Source: Rhodoferax sp. GW822-FHT02A01
GTDB lineage: Bacteria; Pseudomonadota; Gammaproteobacteria; Burkholderiales; Burkholderiaceae_C
Assembly (NCBI RefSeq): GCF_038784515.1
Contig: NZ_CP152376.1
Location: 2,108,001 to 2,172,000 of the forward strand
Reading direction: 5' to 3'
DNA: 64,000 nt
Shown here: piece by piece, positions 9,364 through 18,631 of the stretch
Layout: each line of letters opens with the position of its first letter
How positions within the stretch are numbered: position 1 is the stretch's first letter
Notes under the pieces: generated by a model
Told to the model about the DNA's origin: nothing
Databases searched by the model: none
Seen by the model: the letters and a program-made list of their open reading frames with translations, nothing else
Program-made: the position numbers and the translations under genes

Positions 9364-9383
9364 AAGCATCAAGCAGATGCTTT
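9364..9383. terminator. Stem-loop between convergent genes
   Basis: AAGCATC and GATGCTT form a perfect 7-bp stem around the five-base loop AAGCA, followed by T on the plus strand. It lies 60 bases after the protease stop and before the convergent cbiZ stop. A second inverted repeat (TTGTTTA/TAAACAA, 9334-9355) precedes it. The pair plausibly terminates both transcripts, although the T run is short. Confidence 0.45.
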
Positions 9384-9497
9384 GGTACATGCATTGTGGA
9401 ATTTCAACTGAAACGCTGAGCGCGGAGAAGCAAGCGCATCAAACTAAAGGCGTTTTGCCCATTGTGCTTTCGCCCATCGAGGGCGTGTGCTTTCCAT

Positions 9498-10157
9498 TTA
9501 TGTGGCCATCAGCGATTCGCGCAACGCCTCTCGCACGCTCTTAGCTGTTAGCCACCCAATAGTAGTGGCGGGGCCTGCATACTGCATTGAAGTACCAAGA
9601 CCTGTCATGGCAATAGTGACAGTATCAGTAGACGTACCAGTGGCTAGGTCTCCACCCGATGTACGAACACCCAGTTCATTCAGAACAGCCGACTTGGCTT
9701 CGGTTACGGTAATTATTGCATTCACCATGGCTGCACGAGTGAGTTTTGCATCAAGCAGCACGATGATATTGATCGTGCCTGGAGAAGACAAAAATGGCTT
9801 CGAGATGCCTGCGCTGCTGGCATTGCCAACGCCCGCCGTAACCAGTACTCCGACGCGCAACGCTTCTTCGCGCGTAAATACCATTCGTAGCTTGCGCATT
9901 GGTACCGCTGTTAGGAGACCAACATATGGAGTCGTGACTCCGCATCGCGCGGCAATGGCATGCAAGTCGATCTGAGGTGTTTCTGAGCAAAAGTTCTCGC
10001 CCACACTGGCATTGAGGATATGGCGAACCCGATTGAAACCTCCTCCTGAGAATGAAGAAGATAGTGTTGTCAAAATTCTTTGACTCTGAACGTGAATGAC
10101 ATCAGTTCGTTGGTAGACAATAATGCCAGGGATTGTGTTGATATTATCGGTGGACAC
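9498..10157 (-). CDS. cbiZ: Adenosylcobinamide amidohydrolase CbiZ
   Basis: The 219-residue protein shows the CbiZ pattern: VLVTAGVGNAS near residue 105, PGTINIIVLLDAKLTRAAMV, then AVLNELGVRTS and the ATGTSTDTVTIAM motif near the C-terminus. CbiZ hydrolyses the aminopropanol side chain of adenosylcobinamide to adenosylcobyric acid, which lets a cell salvage incomplete corrinoids and rebuild its own cobalamin. It normally sits with corrinoid transport (btu) or cobalamin synthesis genes. None is visible here, so it is either a stand-alone salvage gene or the end of a rearranged cluster. Length is normal for the family. Confidence 0.85.
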   Translation of the reverse strand: MSTDNINTIPGIIVYQRTDVIHVQSQRILTTLSSSFSGGGFNRVRHILNASVGENFCSETPQIDLHAIAARCGVTTPYVGLLTAVPMRKLRMVFTREEALRVGVLVTAGVGNASSAGISKPFLSSPGTINIIVLLDAKLTRAAMVNAIITVTEAKSAVLNELGVRTSGGDLATGTSTDTVTIAMTGLGTSMQYAGPATTIGWLTAKSVREALRESLMAT

Positions 10158-10186
10158 AGAAGTAATTCTAGTAATTAAACAGGTGA

Positions 10187-10393
10187 TTAATAAACTATGT
10201 GCACCGCATTATCATTGCTCAATTCACGGACATCTAATTGTTCTAGATGCGTTGTGACCTGCGCAACATGCGCAGCGACTGGGGCAATACCTATTATCTC
10301 GCGGTGCCTGGCCACAAAGTCATTGGTCGTGTAGCCGAGGTCGGCGCGAAGGTAACCTGCATAAAGAATGACGCTACCAAAGGTCGTGTGCAT
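10187..10393 (-). CDS. Small unknown ORF upstream of cbiZ
   Basis: This 68-codon frame starts at an ATG with GGAGAG ten bases upstream and ends 29 bases before cbiZ on the same strand, so it could share its transcript. The middle reads YLRADLGYTTNDFVARHREI, which faintly recalls the 'D..R..LGF...DR..N.RR' block of adenylylsulfate kinase, but the P-loop is absent and the match could be chance. It may be a genuine small protein or a gene fragment. I assign no function. Confidence 0.3.
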   Translation of the reverse strand: MHTTFGSVILYAGYLRADLGYTTNDFVARHREIIGIAPVAAHVAQVTTHLEQLDVRELSNDNAVHIVY

Positions 10394-10690
10394 TAAGAAA
10401 ACTCTCTCCAAGGAGTTGCAGTGTGGAAGCATGCGTTAATCAACAACGTCCAACGAAGAGCAATCCGTCCACCTTGTCACTCAATAGTCAGGTTGATCAC
10501 CCGGGGATCGTCGTAGATGAAGCAACCTGAGCAGTTCGAATCCCGATCGTGAGGGTAAATTCACATCGACTACCTGAAAACCCATTCGACAGTGAACTGG
10601 TCTGATCAAAGAGTCGTCAAAATTTGGTCGATTTCATCATTTGGCGCTAGTTACAGGTATTAATACATCTACTCTCATATGGGGTAATGT

Positions 10691-13600
10691 TCAAGGTGCC
10701 CTAACAAGGCTCTCGAACGCTTCAACGGGAAGTGGACGACCAAAGAGGTAACCTTGGTACGCATAGCAGCCTAACGTTCTAAGAAAGTCACATTGCGCTT
10801 GATTCTCTACTCCCTCGGCAATGACTTCCATACCCAGAATCTGGGCCAGTGCCACGATCGTCTTTGCGATGGCCGCGTCATTTGAGTCGTCAAGTATGTC
10901 ATTGACAAACGAACGGTCAATCTTCAATTGATCTAAAGGTAGTAGCTTGAGATAGGATAGAGATGAATAGCCGGTGCCGAAGTCGTCCAGAGAAAAGCTG
11001 ACACCCGCGGTCTTCAGTGCCACCATTTTTTCAATGATCTCATTGACGTTGTCGACAAGCAGGCTTTCTGTGAGCTCCAGTTTGAGTCGGGAGGCGTTGG
11101 CACCAGTAGCTTCAATGACAGCCAGCACCTGATTGACGAAGTCAGATTGTAGAAATTGCTGCACGCTGACATTGACTGCAAGTGTCAGGTGACGCATGTC
11201 CGGCTGCGTTGCCCAGGTCGCCAATTGCGTGCAGGCCGTTTTCAGCACCCAATGTCCCAATGGGATGATCAGACCACACTCCTCTGCAACGGAAATGAAA
11301 TTCGCTGGTGAGACCATTCCACGAGTGGGATGCTGCCAACGGACCAGCGCTTCGCATCCTGTAATCTCCCCATTTCGCTCGACCTGGACTTGGTAGTGAA
11401 GAATAAATTGCTTCGTTTCCACTGCTGAACGCAAGTCATCTTCAAAGGCCGACCTTTCTAGCACTGCGGTCTGCATCGATGGGTCAAAAAACCGGATCGC
11501 ATTTCTGCCCGAGTTCTTGGACTTGTACATGGCCAGATCGGCCTGCTTTAAGAGTTCCTCAATGGAGGTTTCATGACCGCTGAAAAGCGTGACACCAAGG
11601 CTTGCTGTGCTGCGGTAAGTCGTGTCAGAAAGCGGATATGTTTGGCACAAAGCATTGAGTATTTTTGAGGCAACCATTTCGGCTTGACTCGCGGCCTCTT
11701 CAATGCTGCCTTTTAGATTGCCGAGCACAACGACAAATTCGTCACCACCCAGGCGAGCCACCGTATCGCCTTCGCGAACATTGGAGGTAAGCCTTGAAGC
11801 CACCTGTTGGAGCAGCGAATCCCCCTTGTCATGCCCGAGCGTGTCGTTCAGTGTTTTGAAGTTGTCCAGGTCTATGAACAAGACAGCACCATAGGAACCA
11901 TTGCGATGTCCATTGGTCATGGATTGTGCAAGACGATCTAGCAGCAAGGTTCTATTGGGTAGGTGCGTGAGGGGATCAAAAAATGCCAGTTCGGCAATTC
12001 TTTTTTCTGTCTGCTTGCGCTCGCTGATATCGTATTGGGTACCGATGTAATGAGTAACCGTTCCGTCAACTGCCTTGACTTCTGAAATAGTTAACAGCTT
12101 TGGGTAGATTTCTCCGTTCTTGCGCCTGTCCCAGACCTCCCCCTGCCAGCCACCGGTACTTTTAATACTCTCCCACATGGCGTGATAGAAGTCGGAATCA
12201 TGTCGTCCTGACTTGAGAATTGAGGGTTTTTTGCCAACTATTTCTTCTGGGGCATAACCTGTGATTTTGGTAAACGCGCGATTTACACGCAAAATAACTT
12301 GGTTGGCGTCGGTGACCATCATCCCTTCTTGGGACTCAAAGGAAGCGGCGGCAATGCGCAGTTGCGCCTCCGCATGTTTGCGCTCGGTGATATCAATGTA
12401 GGTGCTGACAAAGCCACCCCCAGGCAGCGGAACCCCACTCACTTCCAGCACCGTACCGTTAGGGCGTACTCTTTCAAAACGATGCGCCAAAAATTTTCGA
12501 GCAAGATTGATTCGTGAAGAAATTTGCTCTTGCGGATCTCCCGGCCCATACTCACCACGTTGAACGTTGTAGCGAACAAAATCTTCCATTCCCACATTTG
12601 GAATTTCAAACAGTGATGCGGGGAACTCCATCATCCTGGCGAATAATTCGTTATGTGCTAGCAGAGTCAGATCACCATTCACCGCCGATATTCCGCCGGG
12701 GAAATTGTTGATGATGCTGGTGAGTAGATCGTTTTTTCTCTTCAGGTTTTCCTCAATGTTCCTTTTGTCGGTGATGTCACGCACAGTTCCAATCATTCGC
12801 AAGGGCTTGCCGTCGTGGCCACGCTGAACCACCACACCTCTATTCAAAATCCATTTCCAACTACCATCCTTGCACCGAAGACGCTGCTCGCTGACGTACA
12901 GGGGTGTTTCTCCAGCCAAATGCGCCTGTTTACTGGCCTCCTCATGTTCTCGGTCGTCCAGATGAATGCGCGTCTTGAATTCATCGAGTTGATTGCCAAT
13001 ATCTCCATCCGCATATCCAAGCAAACTTTTCCAGCGCGGGCTGAAGTAGACAACATCTGAGGGAATGTACCAGTCCCAAAGGCCGTCGCCAGAACCCTCT
13101 ACGGCGAATTTCCACCGTTGCTCGCTGTCTTTCAACGCTTCTCCAGAGGCCTGTGCCTGAGCTAAGGCCAGCGACCTGCCACGGGCCAGCAGCGTGACTA
13201 ATATTCCCAACAGGACGGAAATAAGTGTACCTGCCAGACCTAGCAGCAGTGGTGTACGACGTTCAGCATCTGATAAGAAGTGTCTTTCTGGCTGAAACTG
13301 AAGCTGCCACTTGCGACCATGCACATTAATCATCCGGCTGATGGCTGTGCCCGAATCCGAGCCACTTAGCAGGTTCGAAAATATGAGGGAACCCGTATTG
13401 GCATCTGAACTCGAATTGGAGAGCAGAGATCCCATGTCGGTGACGGCAACGCGCAGTCCTTCGAAATGCCCTTCACTCTGCAGTTGCTGGAACAGATCAA
13501 ATACCCTGACCGTGATGGAGACTGACCCCAGAAAATCTTCTTCTTTTGGCTCCTGGCCGCCGTTGCCTTTGCCCACGAAGACCGGTACCCGAATGACAAA

Positions 13601-14212
13601 TCCACTTCGACTTGTTGTCTCCTGGATCAAATCAAATGGCGCGCTGGCTACGGGCTGCCCGGTGCGTCTTGAAAACTGCATGGATGCAAGGTTGGCAGGT
13701 TGGGCGCTAATATCCAGACCCTGCACATTTTGATTGCCATTTGCAGGCCATAGATAGTCTGCGACATAATATTCGCTGCGGTCGCCTGGCGGATGGATCG
13801 CAAAGTTTGGGTAACCCCGTGGATTGAGCGTGGTGTCAGCGCGCACCTTAGCTTCAAAACGCCGTTTATCCTTTGCCGCTACATACCGTGTAAACGCAAT
13901 ATTTTTGATACCGGGATAGCGGCTGTTTACATCGAGATGTGTTACAGCTTCGTTGAAGGAGCGTCGATCCACTAGAGGATCAACGACGAATAGTCCGCGC
14001 AAGCCAAGTGCGATTTCGACATATCCTGCAATTCGGCTTGCCAAAGTCTCGTTCAGAGAATTCGCAGCCTGTGTGAAGCGTGCACTTTCCACCATGTCGA
14101 TGGAGTCAGACTGCTTACGTACCATGAGTGCGCTTGCCGCAATGCCACATAGCGCGACCACCAGGCCCAATTGCCAGGAATGCAGAATAGGCCGAGGTGA
14201 ATCTGTTGCCAT
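10691..14212 (-). CDS. CHASE-PAS-PAS-PAS-GGDEF-EAL bifunctional c-di-GMP protein
   Basis: At 1173 residues this is a membrane receptor. TM1 is near residues 12-30, a periplasmic CHASE domain follows to about 300 (SRYPGIKNIAFTRYV is typical), and TM2 is near 335-355. Three PAS/PAC units come next (DITDKRN, DITERKHAE and DISERKQTE linkers). The GGDEF domain (about 745-905) has RLGGDEF and the inhibitory site REGD. The EAL domain (about 925-1165) keeps CEALVRW, LELTESLL, DDFGTGYSS, QLKIDRSFV and EGVENQAQ, so both synthesis and hydrolysis look possible. CHASE domains bind small extracellular ligands. It heads its own transcript, with the neighbouring diguanylate cyclase just upstream on the same strand. 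Confidence 0.92.
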   Translation of the reverse strand: MATDSPRPILHSWQLGLVVALCGIAASALMVRKQSDSIDMVESARFTQAANSLNETLASRIAGYVEIALGLRGLFVVDPLVDRRSFNEAVTHLDVNSRYPGIKNIAFTRYVAAKDKRRFEAKVRADTTLNPRGYPNFAIHPPGDRSEYYVADYLWPANGNQNVQGLDISAQPANLASMQFSRRTGQPVASAPFDLIQETTSRSGFVIRVPVFVGKGNGGQEPKEEDFLGSVSITVRVFDLFQQLQSEGHFEGLRVAVTDMGSLLSNSSSDANTGSLIFSNLLSGSDSGTAISRMINVHGRKWQLQFQPERHFLSDAERRTPLLLGLAGTLISVLLGILVTLLARGRSLALAQAQASGEALKDSEQRWKFAVEGSGDGLWDWYIPSDVVYFSPRWKSLLGYADGDIGNQLDEFKTRIHLDDREHEEASKQAHLAGETPLYVSEQRLRCKDGSWKWILNRGVVVQRGHDGKPLRMIGTVRDITDKRNIEENLKRKNDLLTSIINNFPGGISAVNGDLTLLAHNELFARMMEFPASLFEIPNVGMEDFVRYNVQRGEYGPGDPQEQISSRINLARKFLAHRFERVRPNGTVLEVSGVPLPGGGFVSTYIDITERKHAEAQLRIAAASFESQEGMMVTDANQVILRVNRAFTKITGYAPEEIVGKKPSILKSGRHDSDFYHAMWESIKSTGGWQGEVWDRRKNGEIYPKLLTISEVKAVDGTVTHYIGTQYDISERKQTEKRIAELAFFDPLTHLPNRTLLLDRLAQSMTNGHRNGSYGAVLFIDLDNFKTLNDTLGHDKGDSLLQQVASRLTSNVREGDTVARLGGDEFVVVLGNLKGSIEEAASQAEMVASKILNALCQTYPLSDTTYRSTASLGVTLFSGHETSIEELLKQADLAMYKSKNSGRNAIRFFDPSMQTAVLERSAFEDDLRSAVETKQFILHYQVQVERNGEITGCEALVRWQHPTRGMVSPANFISVAEECGLIIPLGHWVLKTACTQLATWATQPDMRHLTLAVNVSVQQFLQSDFVNQVLAVIEATGANASRLKLELTESLLVDNVNEIIEKMVALKTAGVSFSLDDFGTGYSSLSYLKLLPLDQLKIDRSFVNDILDDSNDAAIAKTIVALAQILGMEVIAEGVENQAQCDFLRTLGCYAYQGYLFGRPLPVEAFESLVRAP

Positions 14213-14289
14213 TTGAAAATTAGCGATTGAATCTTTGAGTGCTTGACAGATTTATTGATTTGGATATTCCGTCGATCACACTGCGAGCC

Positions 14290-15330
14290 CTAGAACAACT
14301 CCACATCACCAACATTGGTAGTTGGTTCGACCAATCCACCATTCGATACCAGGGAACCATAACTGCATACTTGGTTGCGTCCATGCTCTTTTGCGTAGTA
14401 AACAGCCTTGTCTGCCCGTTCGATGGCTGCGCTAGGAGAATCACCAGCCCTGACTTCCGAAAAGCCAATGCTCAAAGTGATGGAACCTACCTGGGGAAAC
14501 ACATGGTTTTGTGTAGTAATTCTCAGTCGATCCAGCAAGGCAGAGGCCTCCGCTTCACTGTGGCAGCGCACAAGCGCCACAAACTCCTCTCCACCGAACC
14601 GATAGATCTGATCATTGAAGCGAAAATGAGCACGCATCAGGCGCGCCAGCAGTAACAGCACCTCGTCTCCGATGAGGTGTCCAAAGTTGTCGTTTACGCG
14701 CTTGAAATGATCGATGTCAATCATCGCCAGCCAATAAGTTGCGTACGCCTCAGTGTCCCGTCGTTCTTGCTGGCGGTGGCTATTGTCTTCTGCGCTGCCA
14801 TTTTTCTGCTCCAGGGTGGCGCGCAGGAAGGCTCCATCAAACGTCTTACGATTCAGCAGATCGGTTAATGAATCGCGTTCACCATAGTCAAGAAGTGCAG
14901 AGAAGTTGCGATACAGCCTGAGAATGCCACTTACCAGATCGCGCCTTTGCGCCGACAGTGGCGCATCCAAGCGTATCTCAAGTACTCCAGTATTTCCTGG
15001 CGTTCCTCCAAGTGGAAACACCACAATATGCTGGCCGTCGTCGGACTCCTGAATTTGCCCCGATATTGCCAACTGTCGCATGGGAAATTTAGCTAGCAGA
15101 GGAAGTTGGTCAAAAGGCATCCATGCCGCGTCGCTAAATACACCTGACGTCCCGGCTTGTATTTGGGCCGAAATTCGCCAACGCTCATTGCCCTGATCAC
15201 CGACAGCACGACAGATACTTGCGCAGAGTGGAAGCAACAAATCACTGATGGTGTTGGCCAGGGCAACATCCAGCGCATCCCGATCTCTCAGGGCGGTCAG
15301 ATCGGCAAGGTTATCAACGAGGTCGTACAT
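14290..15330 (-). CDS. Diguanylate cyclase, GAF-like input
   Basis: The 346-residue protein has a GAF-like N-terminal half (roughly residues 20-160) without membrane segments. A GGDEF domain follows with DSLTDLLNRKTFD, DIDHFKRVNDNFGH and RFGGEEF, and the RxxD site reads RFND. A hydrophilic insertion rich in Q, R and E (LEQKNGSAEDNSHRQQERRD) sits in the first part of the GGDEF domain. It should make c-di-GMP in the cytoplasm. The stop lies 78 bases upstream of the CHASE-GGDEF-EAL gene on the same strand, so the two may be co-transcribed. Confidence 0.88.
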   Translation of the reverse strand: MYDLVDNLADLTALRDRDALDVALANTISDLLLPLCASICRAVGDQGNERWRISAQIQAGTSGVFSDAAWMPFDQLPLLAKFPMRQLAISGQIQESDDGQHIVVFPLGGTPGNTGVLEIRLDAPLSAQRRDLVSGILRLYRNFSALLDYGERDSLTDLLNRKTFDGAFLRATLEQKNGSAEDNSHRQQERRDTEAYATYWLAMIDIDHFKRVNDNFGHLIGDEVLLLLARLMRAHFRFNDQIYRFGGEEFVALVRCHSEAEASALLDRLRITTQNHVFPQVGSITLSIGFSEVRAGDSPSAAIERADKAVYYAKEHGRNQVCSYGSLVSNGGLVEPTTNVGDVELF

Positions 15331-15951
15331 TCACGCCAACTATTCTGCAGTTGATCTGTGGCATCGGCGTGCAGCAACGCTGTCAGTGTCACCTTGAAGG
15401 AGAACCGGGGCTGTTTTCTTGTGCATCTTGTTTTCCAACGGATTATCTTTTCCCGTGAAGCGGAAAAATTTTATGTTCTAAAGCTTCTTGGATTCTGACA
15501 TATGTCAAAGATGATTTGAAGTTTCACAAATGTGGACTTCATGCAATGGATGCTTGGCAACGAACAGACAGAAGTAGAACTGCAGCTCCAATATGCAGTC
15601 GCGACTCGACAATCACAAGGCTCTGGATCAACTCAGAGTTTGCAAGCATTGGGGTCGACACGATGTAAGGAAATCCCTACCTCGTCGGGCTCGTCTTAGA
15701 AATAAATGCGAAAAGTTGGCTGGTGCATCACAGAGTTCGGGATTCCGGCCGGCAAGGTGTGTAACCCCTTATCATGATGGAATGTTTCGACGGTTTGTTG
15801 GCCAGCTATACCATCGGCACGTGCGCAGACTCATCAAATGTTGAACACAGTGTTGGACGCTGTCACTGAGGCAGTTGACACTCGAGAAAATCGGACTGGC
15901 ACCTCCAAGAAACGTTGAAAACGTCTTTCCTTCGTAGAGGCACGGTGCAAC
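15331..15951. other. Intergenic region left of the IS66 element
   Basis: About 620 bases with no recognisable gene. The only frames are short and lack ribosome binding sites. The segment is fairly AT-rich near 15480-15560 and should include the promoter of the diguanylate cyclase that starts at 15330. It ends with the IS66 target duplication. Confidence 0.3.
15944..15951. repeat. IS66 target-site duplication, left copy
   Basis: The octamer GGTGCAAC directly abuts the left inverted repeat; an identical copy abuts the right end at 18413-18420. Confidence 0.9.
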
Positions 15952-16027
15952 GTAAGCGTCCGGCCATCCCATATTGAATCGACCTTGGTGATCAGGCATC
16001 GTCCCCACGAAGGAGATCGTGGAGACT

Positions 16028-16435
16028 ATGGATCAAGTGTCGACAGTGCAGCGCCTCAAGCGGCGCGAGTACAGCGTGGAATTCAAGGCATCGGTGTTGG
16101 AGCAGTGTCGCCAGCCAGGCGCATCCCTGGCGGGCATTGCGCTGGGCCATGGCATCAACCCGAACATGGTGCACCGCTGGATACGCGAGGAGCGCCAACG
16201 CAGGGTGCTGACCGAGCTGCAACAGACGGCAGCAACCTTCGTGCCGCTGCAGCTTTCAGGGGCAGGCAATGCGGATGCCATAGCGATGAAGCACCTACCA
16301 GAGGCACCGCAGCCTGCTCACACCGGTGAGACCATCCACATTGAAATCCAGCGCGGCGGTGCCACCGTGAGCGTGCGCTGGCCACTTACGGGCGCTGCGC
16401 AATGTGCACAAGTGCTGCGTGAGTTGCTGCGTTGA
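16028..16435 (+). CDS. tnpA: IS66 accessory protein TnpA
   Basis: The 135-residue protein has an N-terminal helix-turn-helix of the transposase-8/IS3 OrfA type (REYSVEFKASVLEQC, then ASLAGIALGHGINPNMVHRW) that probably binds the element ends. The ATG at 16028 was chosen; an in-frame GTG at 16019 is also possible because AGGAG lies at 16011. The stop overlaps the start of tnpB (TTGA), typical of IS66 translational coupling. It is required together with TnpB for efficient transposition in studied members. Confidence 0.88.
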   Translation: MDQVSTVQRLKRREYSVEFKASVLEQCRQPGASLAGIALGHGINPNMVHRWIREERQRRVLTELQQTAATFVPLQLSGAGNADAIAMKHLPEAPQPAHTGETIHIEIQRGGATVSVRWPLTGAAQCAQVLRELLR

Positions 16436-16764
16436 TCCGCATCGACTCAGTCTGGCTGGCGACTGCACCGCTGGACATGCGCGCTGGAACCGATACAGCG
16501 CTGGCCCGCGTGATCGCTGTCTTCGGTGCCGCACAGCCTCACCATGCCTATGTGTTCGCCAACAAGCGCGCCACCCGGCTCAAGATCCTGGTGCATGACG
16601 GCATTGGCATCTGGCTGGCTGCACGCCGGCTACACCAGGGCAAGTTCATATGGGCATCTGACTGCGACACCCACTGCAGTCTGGACCGAGTCCAGCTCGA
16701 TGCCTTGGTGCTGGGCCTACCCTGGAAACGCGTGGGACAGGCCGGCGCCATTACCGTGGTGTGA
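16432..16764 (+). CDS. tnpB: IS66 family accessory protein TnpB (Orf2)
   Basis: The 110-residue protein matches the IS66 Orf2/TnpB family: VWLATAPLDMRAGTDTALA near the N-terminus, HAYVFANKRATRLKILVHDG in the middle and GKFIWASD followed by LDALVLGLPWKR at the end. The family is conserved in IS66 elements and needed for transposition, but its biochemical role is not established. It starts with TTG overlapping the tnpA stop. The usual family form carries F-x-x-x-R-x-R-x-x-K; here the equivalent ANKRATRLKIL is present, so the protein appears intact. Confidence 0.88.
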   Translation: MIRIDSVWLATAPLDMRAGTDTALARVIAVFGAAQPHHAYVFANKRATRLKILVHDGIGIWLAARRLHQGKFIWASDCDTHCSLDRVQLDALVLGLPWKRVGQAGAITVV

Positions 16765-16800
16765 TCGCGGGCGGCATAGGCCCTACCTGCCAATTGGGGC

Positions 16801-18360
16801 ATGCGCCAATGGCCTGCACACAGCGACTCTGGCACAGTCGTGGTCATGGTGGTGGAGCCGCAATCCCTGGAGAACCTGAACGCCGAGCAGTTGCGCGCGA
16901 TGACAGCCCGACTGCTCACGGAACTGCGCCACAGCCAGGCCCTCAACGAAAAACTCACCTACGAGAACGCGCTGCTCAAGCGCATGAAATTCGCCGCCCA
17001 GTCTGAACGCTTCAGCGCCGATCAGCGCAGCCTGCTCGAAGACGAGATCGATGCGGACCTGGCAGCCGTGGCCGCAGAGATTGAGCAGCTAAGCCTGCCG
17101 GTATCTCCTGCGCAGGACAAGCGGCAGGCCAAACGCCAACCGTTGCCGGTCAACCTGCCACGCCGGGAGATTCGCCATGAACCCGACTCCACCACGTGTC
17201 AATGTGGCTGCCAGCTCAAGCGCATTGGCGAGGACGTAGCGGAGAAGCTGGACTATGTGCCCGGCGTCTTTACCGTGGAGCGTCATGTGCGCGGCAAGTG
17301 GGCATGTGCCAAGTGCGAGACCATCACCCAGGCGCCGATCGAAGCGCACGTTATCGACAAGGGTATCCCCACCGCCGGACTGCTGGCCAAGGTGCTGGTG
17401 GCCAAGTACGCGGACCATCTGCCGCTGTACCGCCAAGAGAGCATCTTCGGTCGGGCCGGTTTGGCCATCCCGCGCTCCACTCTGGCGCAATGGGTGGGAA
17501 CTTGTGGCGTGCGCCTGCAGCCCCTGGTCGATGCACTGAAGGCTGAGATGCTGCAACATCGTGTACTGCATGCTGATGAAACGCCAGTGTCGATGCTCAA
17601 GCCAGGCGATGGCAAGACGCATCGCGCCTACCTATGGGCTTATGCGCCCGGAGCCTTCGAGGACATGAGGGCCGTGGTGTATGACTTCTGCGAGTCCAGG
17701 GCTGGCGAGCATGCACGCAAGTTCCTGGAGGACTGGCGCGGAAGTCTCACCTGCGATGATTTCAGCGGCTACAAAGCACTGATCGCCAGCGGTGTGACGG
17801 AGGTGGGGTGTCTGGCCCATGCGCGGCGCAAGTTCTTCGATCTGCACGCCGCCAGCAAGAGCTATATCGCCGAGTTTGCGCTGGCACAGTTTGCACTGGT
17901 CTACGAGATCGAGCGCGAGGTCAAGGAATTGGATGCAATGGAACGCCAGCGCATCCGCCAACAAAAGGCCAAGCCCGTGCTCGATGCCTTGCATGAATGG
18001 ATGGGCTTGCAGCGCCAGAAGGTGCACGCCAGTTCAGCCACCGCCAAAGCATTGGACTACAGCTTGCGGCGATGGGAGGCGCTCACCCGGTTCGTCGATG
18101 ACGGACGGCTTCCCGCGGATAACAACTGGATCGAGAACCAAATCCGCCCCATTGCCATTGGCCGCAACAACTGGTTGTTTGCCGGGAGTCTGCGCGCAGG
18201 CCAACGGGCTGCGGCAGTCATGAGCCTGATCCAGTCAGCACGCATGAATGGGCATGATCCCTATGCGTACCTGAAAGATGTGCTCACCCGGCTGCCTACA
18301 CAACGGGCCAGCCAGATCGGCGAGCTATTGCCGCATCGCTGGCAATCCACTACCACCTGA
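16801..18360 (+). CDS. tnpC: IS66 family transposase TnpC
   Basis: The 519-residue transposase has a leucine-zipper-like N-terminus (LENLNAEQLRAMTARLLTEL), a zinc-finger-like region (CQCG and CAKCET pairs around residues 138-174) and a DDE catalytic core with LHADETPV, TCDDFSGYK and NNWIENQIRP. It cuts and joins the element ends. Translation may begin at the internal ATG 16846 (MVVEPQSLENLN), which is nearer the usual N-terminus; the longer frame is given. No frameshift or stop interrupts it. Confidence 0.92.
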   Translation: MRQWPAHSDSGTVVVMVVEPQSLENLNAEQLRAMTARLLTELRHSQALNEKLTYENALLKRMKFAAQSERFSADQRSLLEDEIDADLAAVAAEIEQLSLPVSPAQDKRQAKRQPLPVNLPRREIRHEPDSTTCQCGCQLKRIGEDVAEKLDYVPGVFTVERHVRGKWACAKCETITQAPIEAHVIDKGIPTAGLLAKVLVAKYADHLPLYRQESIFGRAGLAIPRSTLAQWVGTCGVRLQPLVDALKAEMLQHRVLHADETPVSMLKPGDGKTHRAYLWAYAPGAFEDMRAVVYDFCESRAGEHARKFLEDWRGSLTCDDFSGYKALIASGVTEVGCLAHARRKFFDLHAASKSYIAEFALAQFALVYEIEREVKELDAMERQRIRQQKAKPVLDALHEWMGLQRQKVHASSATAKALDYSLRRWEALTRFVDDGRLPADNNWIENQIRPIAIGRNNWLFAGSLRAGQRAAAVMSLIQSARMNGHDPYAYLKDVLTRLPTQRASQIGELLPHRWQSTTT

Positions 18361-18412
18361 CGGACTACCGCGGCAGCTCTCAGCGGTCAACATGGGTTGG
18401 CCGCGCGCTTAC

Positions 18413-18420
18413 GGTGCAAC
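18413..18420. repeat. IS66 target-site duplication, right copy
   Basis: GGTGCAAC, identical to the octamer at the left boundary. Confidence 0.9.
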
Positions 18421-18631
18421 GTCTATGGAGCGATCCTCACATTCAAACTAGATTCGGACTCATCGTTGCAAAACCAGTCAAACGGAGTTCTTTGGTGGAT
18501 CGCCCCTGCTTAGTCAGAGTAATGGGCGAAGCAATCGGTACCAATTCGAGACCGATGCAAGGCGACTTGCGGGCTCATGTCCTTCACACTTCCTGATGGC
18601 TTGGCGGCTGGTGGTTGAAGGGGCATAAAAC

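Larger units (their letters stand above)
15952..18412 (+). mobile_element. Complete IS66-family insertion sequence
   Basis: The element is 2461 bp. Its ends are imperfect inverted repeats: GTAAGCGTCCGGCCATCCCA at the left and, read inward from the right end, GTAAGCGCGCGGCCAACCCA, with similarity continuing for about 26 bases. An 8-bp direct repeat, GGTGCAAC, flanks it exactly (15944-15951 and 18413-18420), the target-site size of IS66. Three overlapping or closely spaced genes tnpA, tnpB and tnpC are all intact in the same direction, as in standard IS66 elements. Intact genes, clean ends and an identical duplication point to a recent insertion. Confidence 0.95.

Noticed and set aside
10531..10548. 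GTTCGAATCC motif resembling a tRNA T-arm
   Set aside because: The bases on both sides cannot form the T stem and no anticodon or acceptor arm is found nearby, so it is a chance match.
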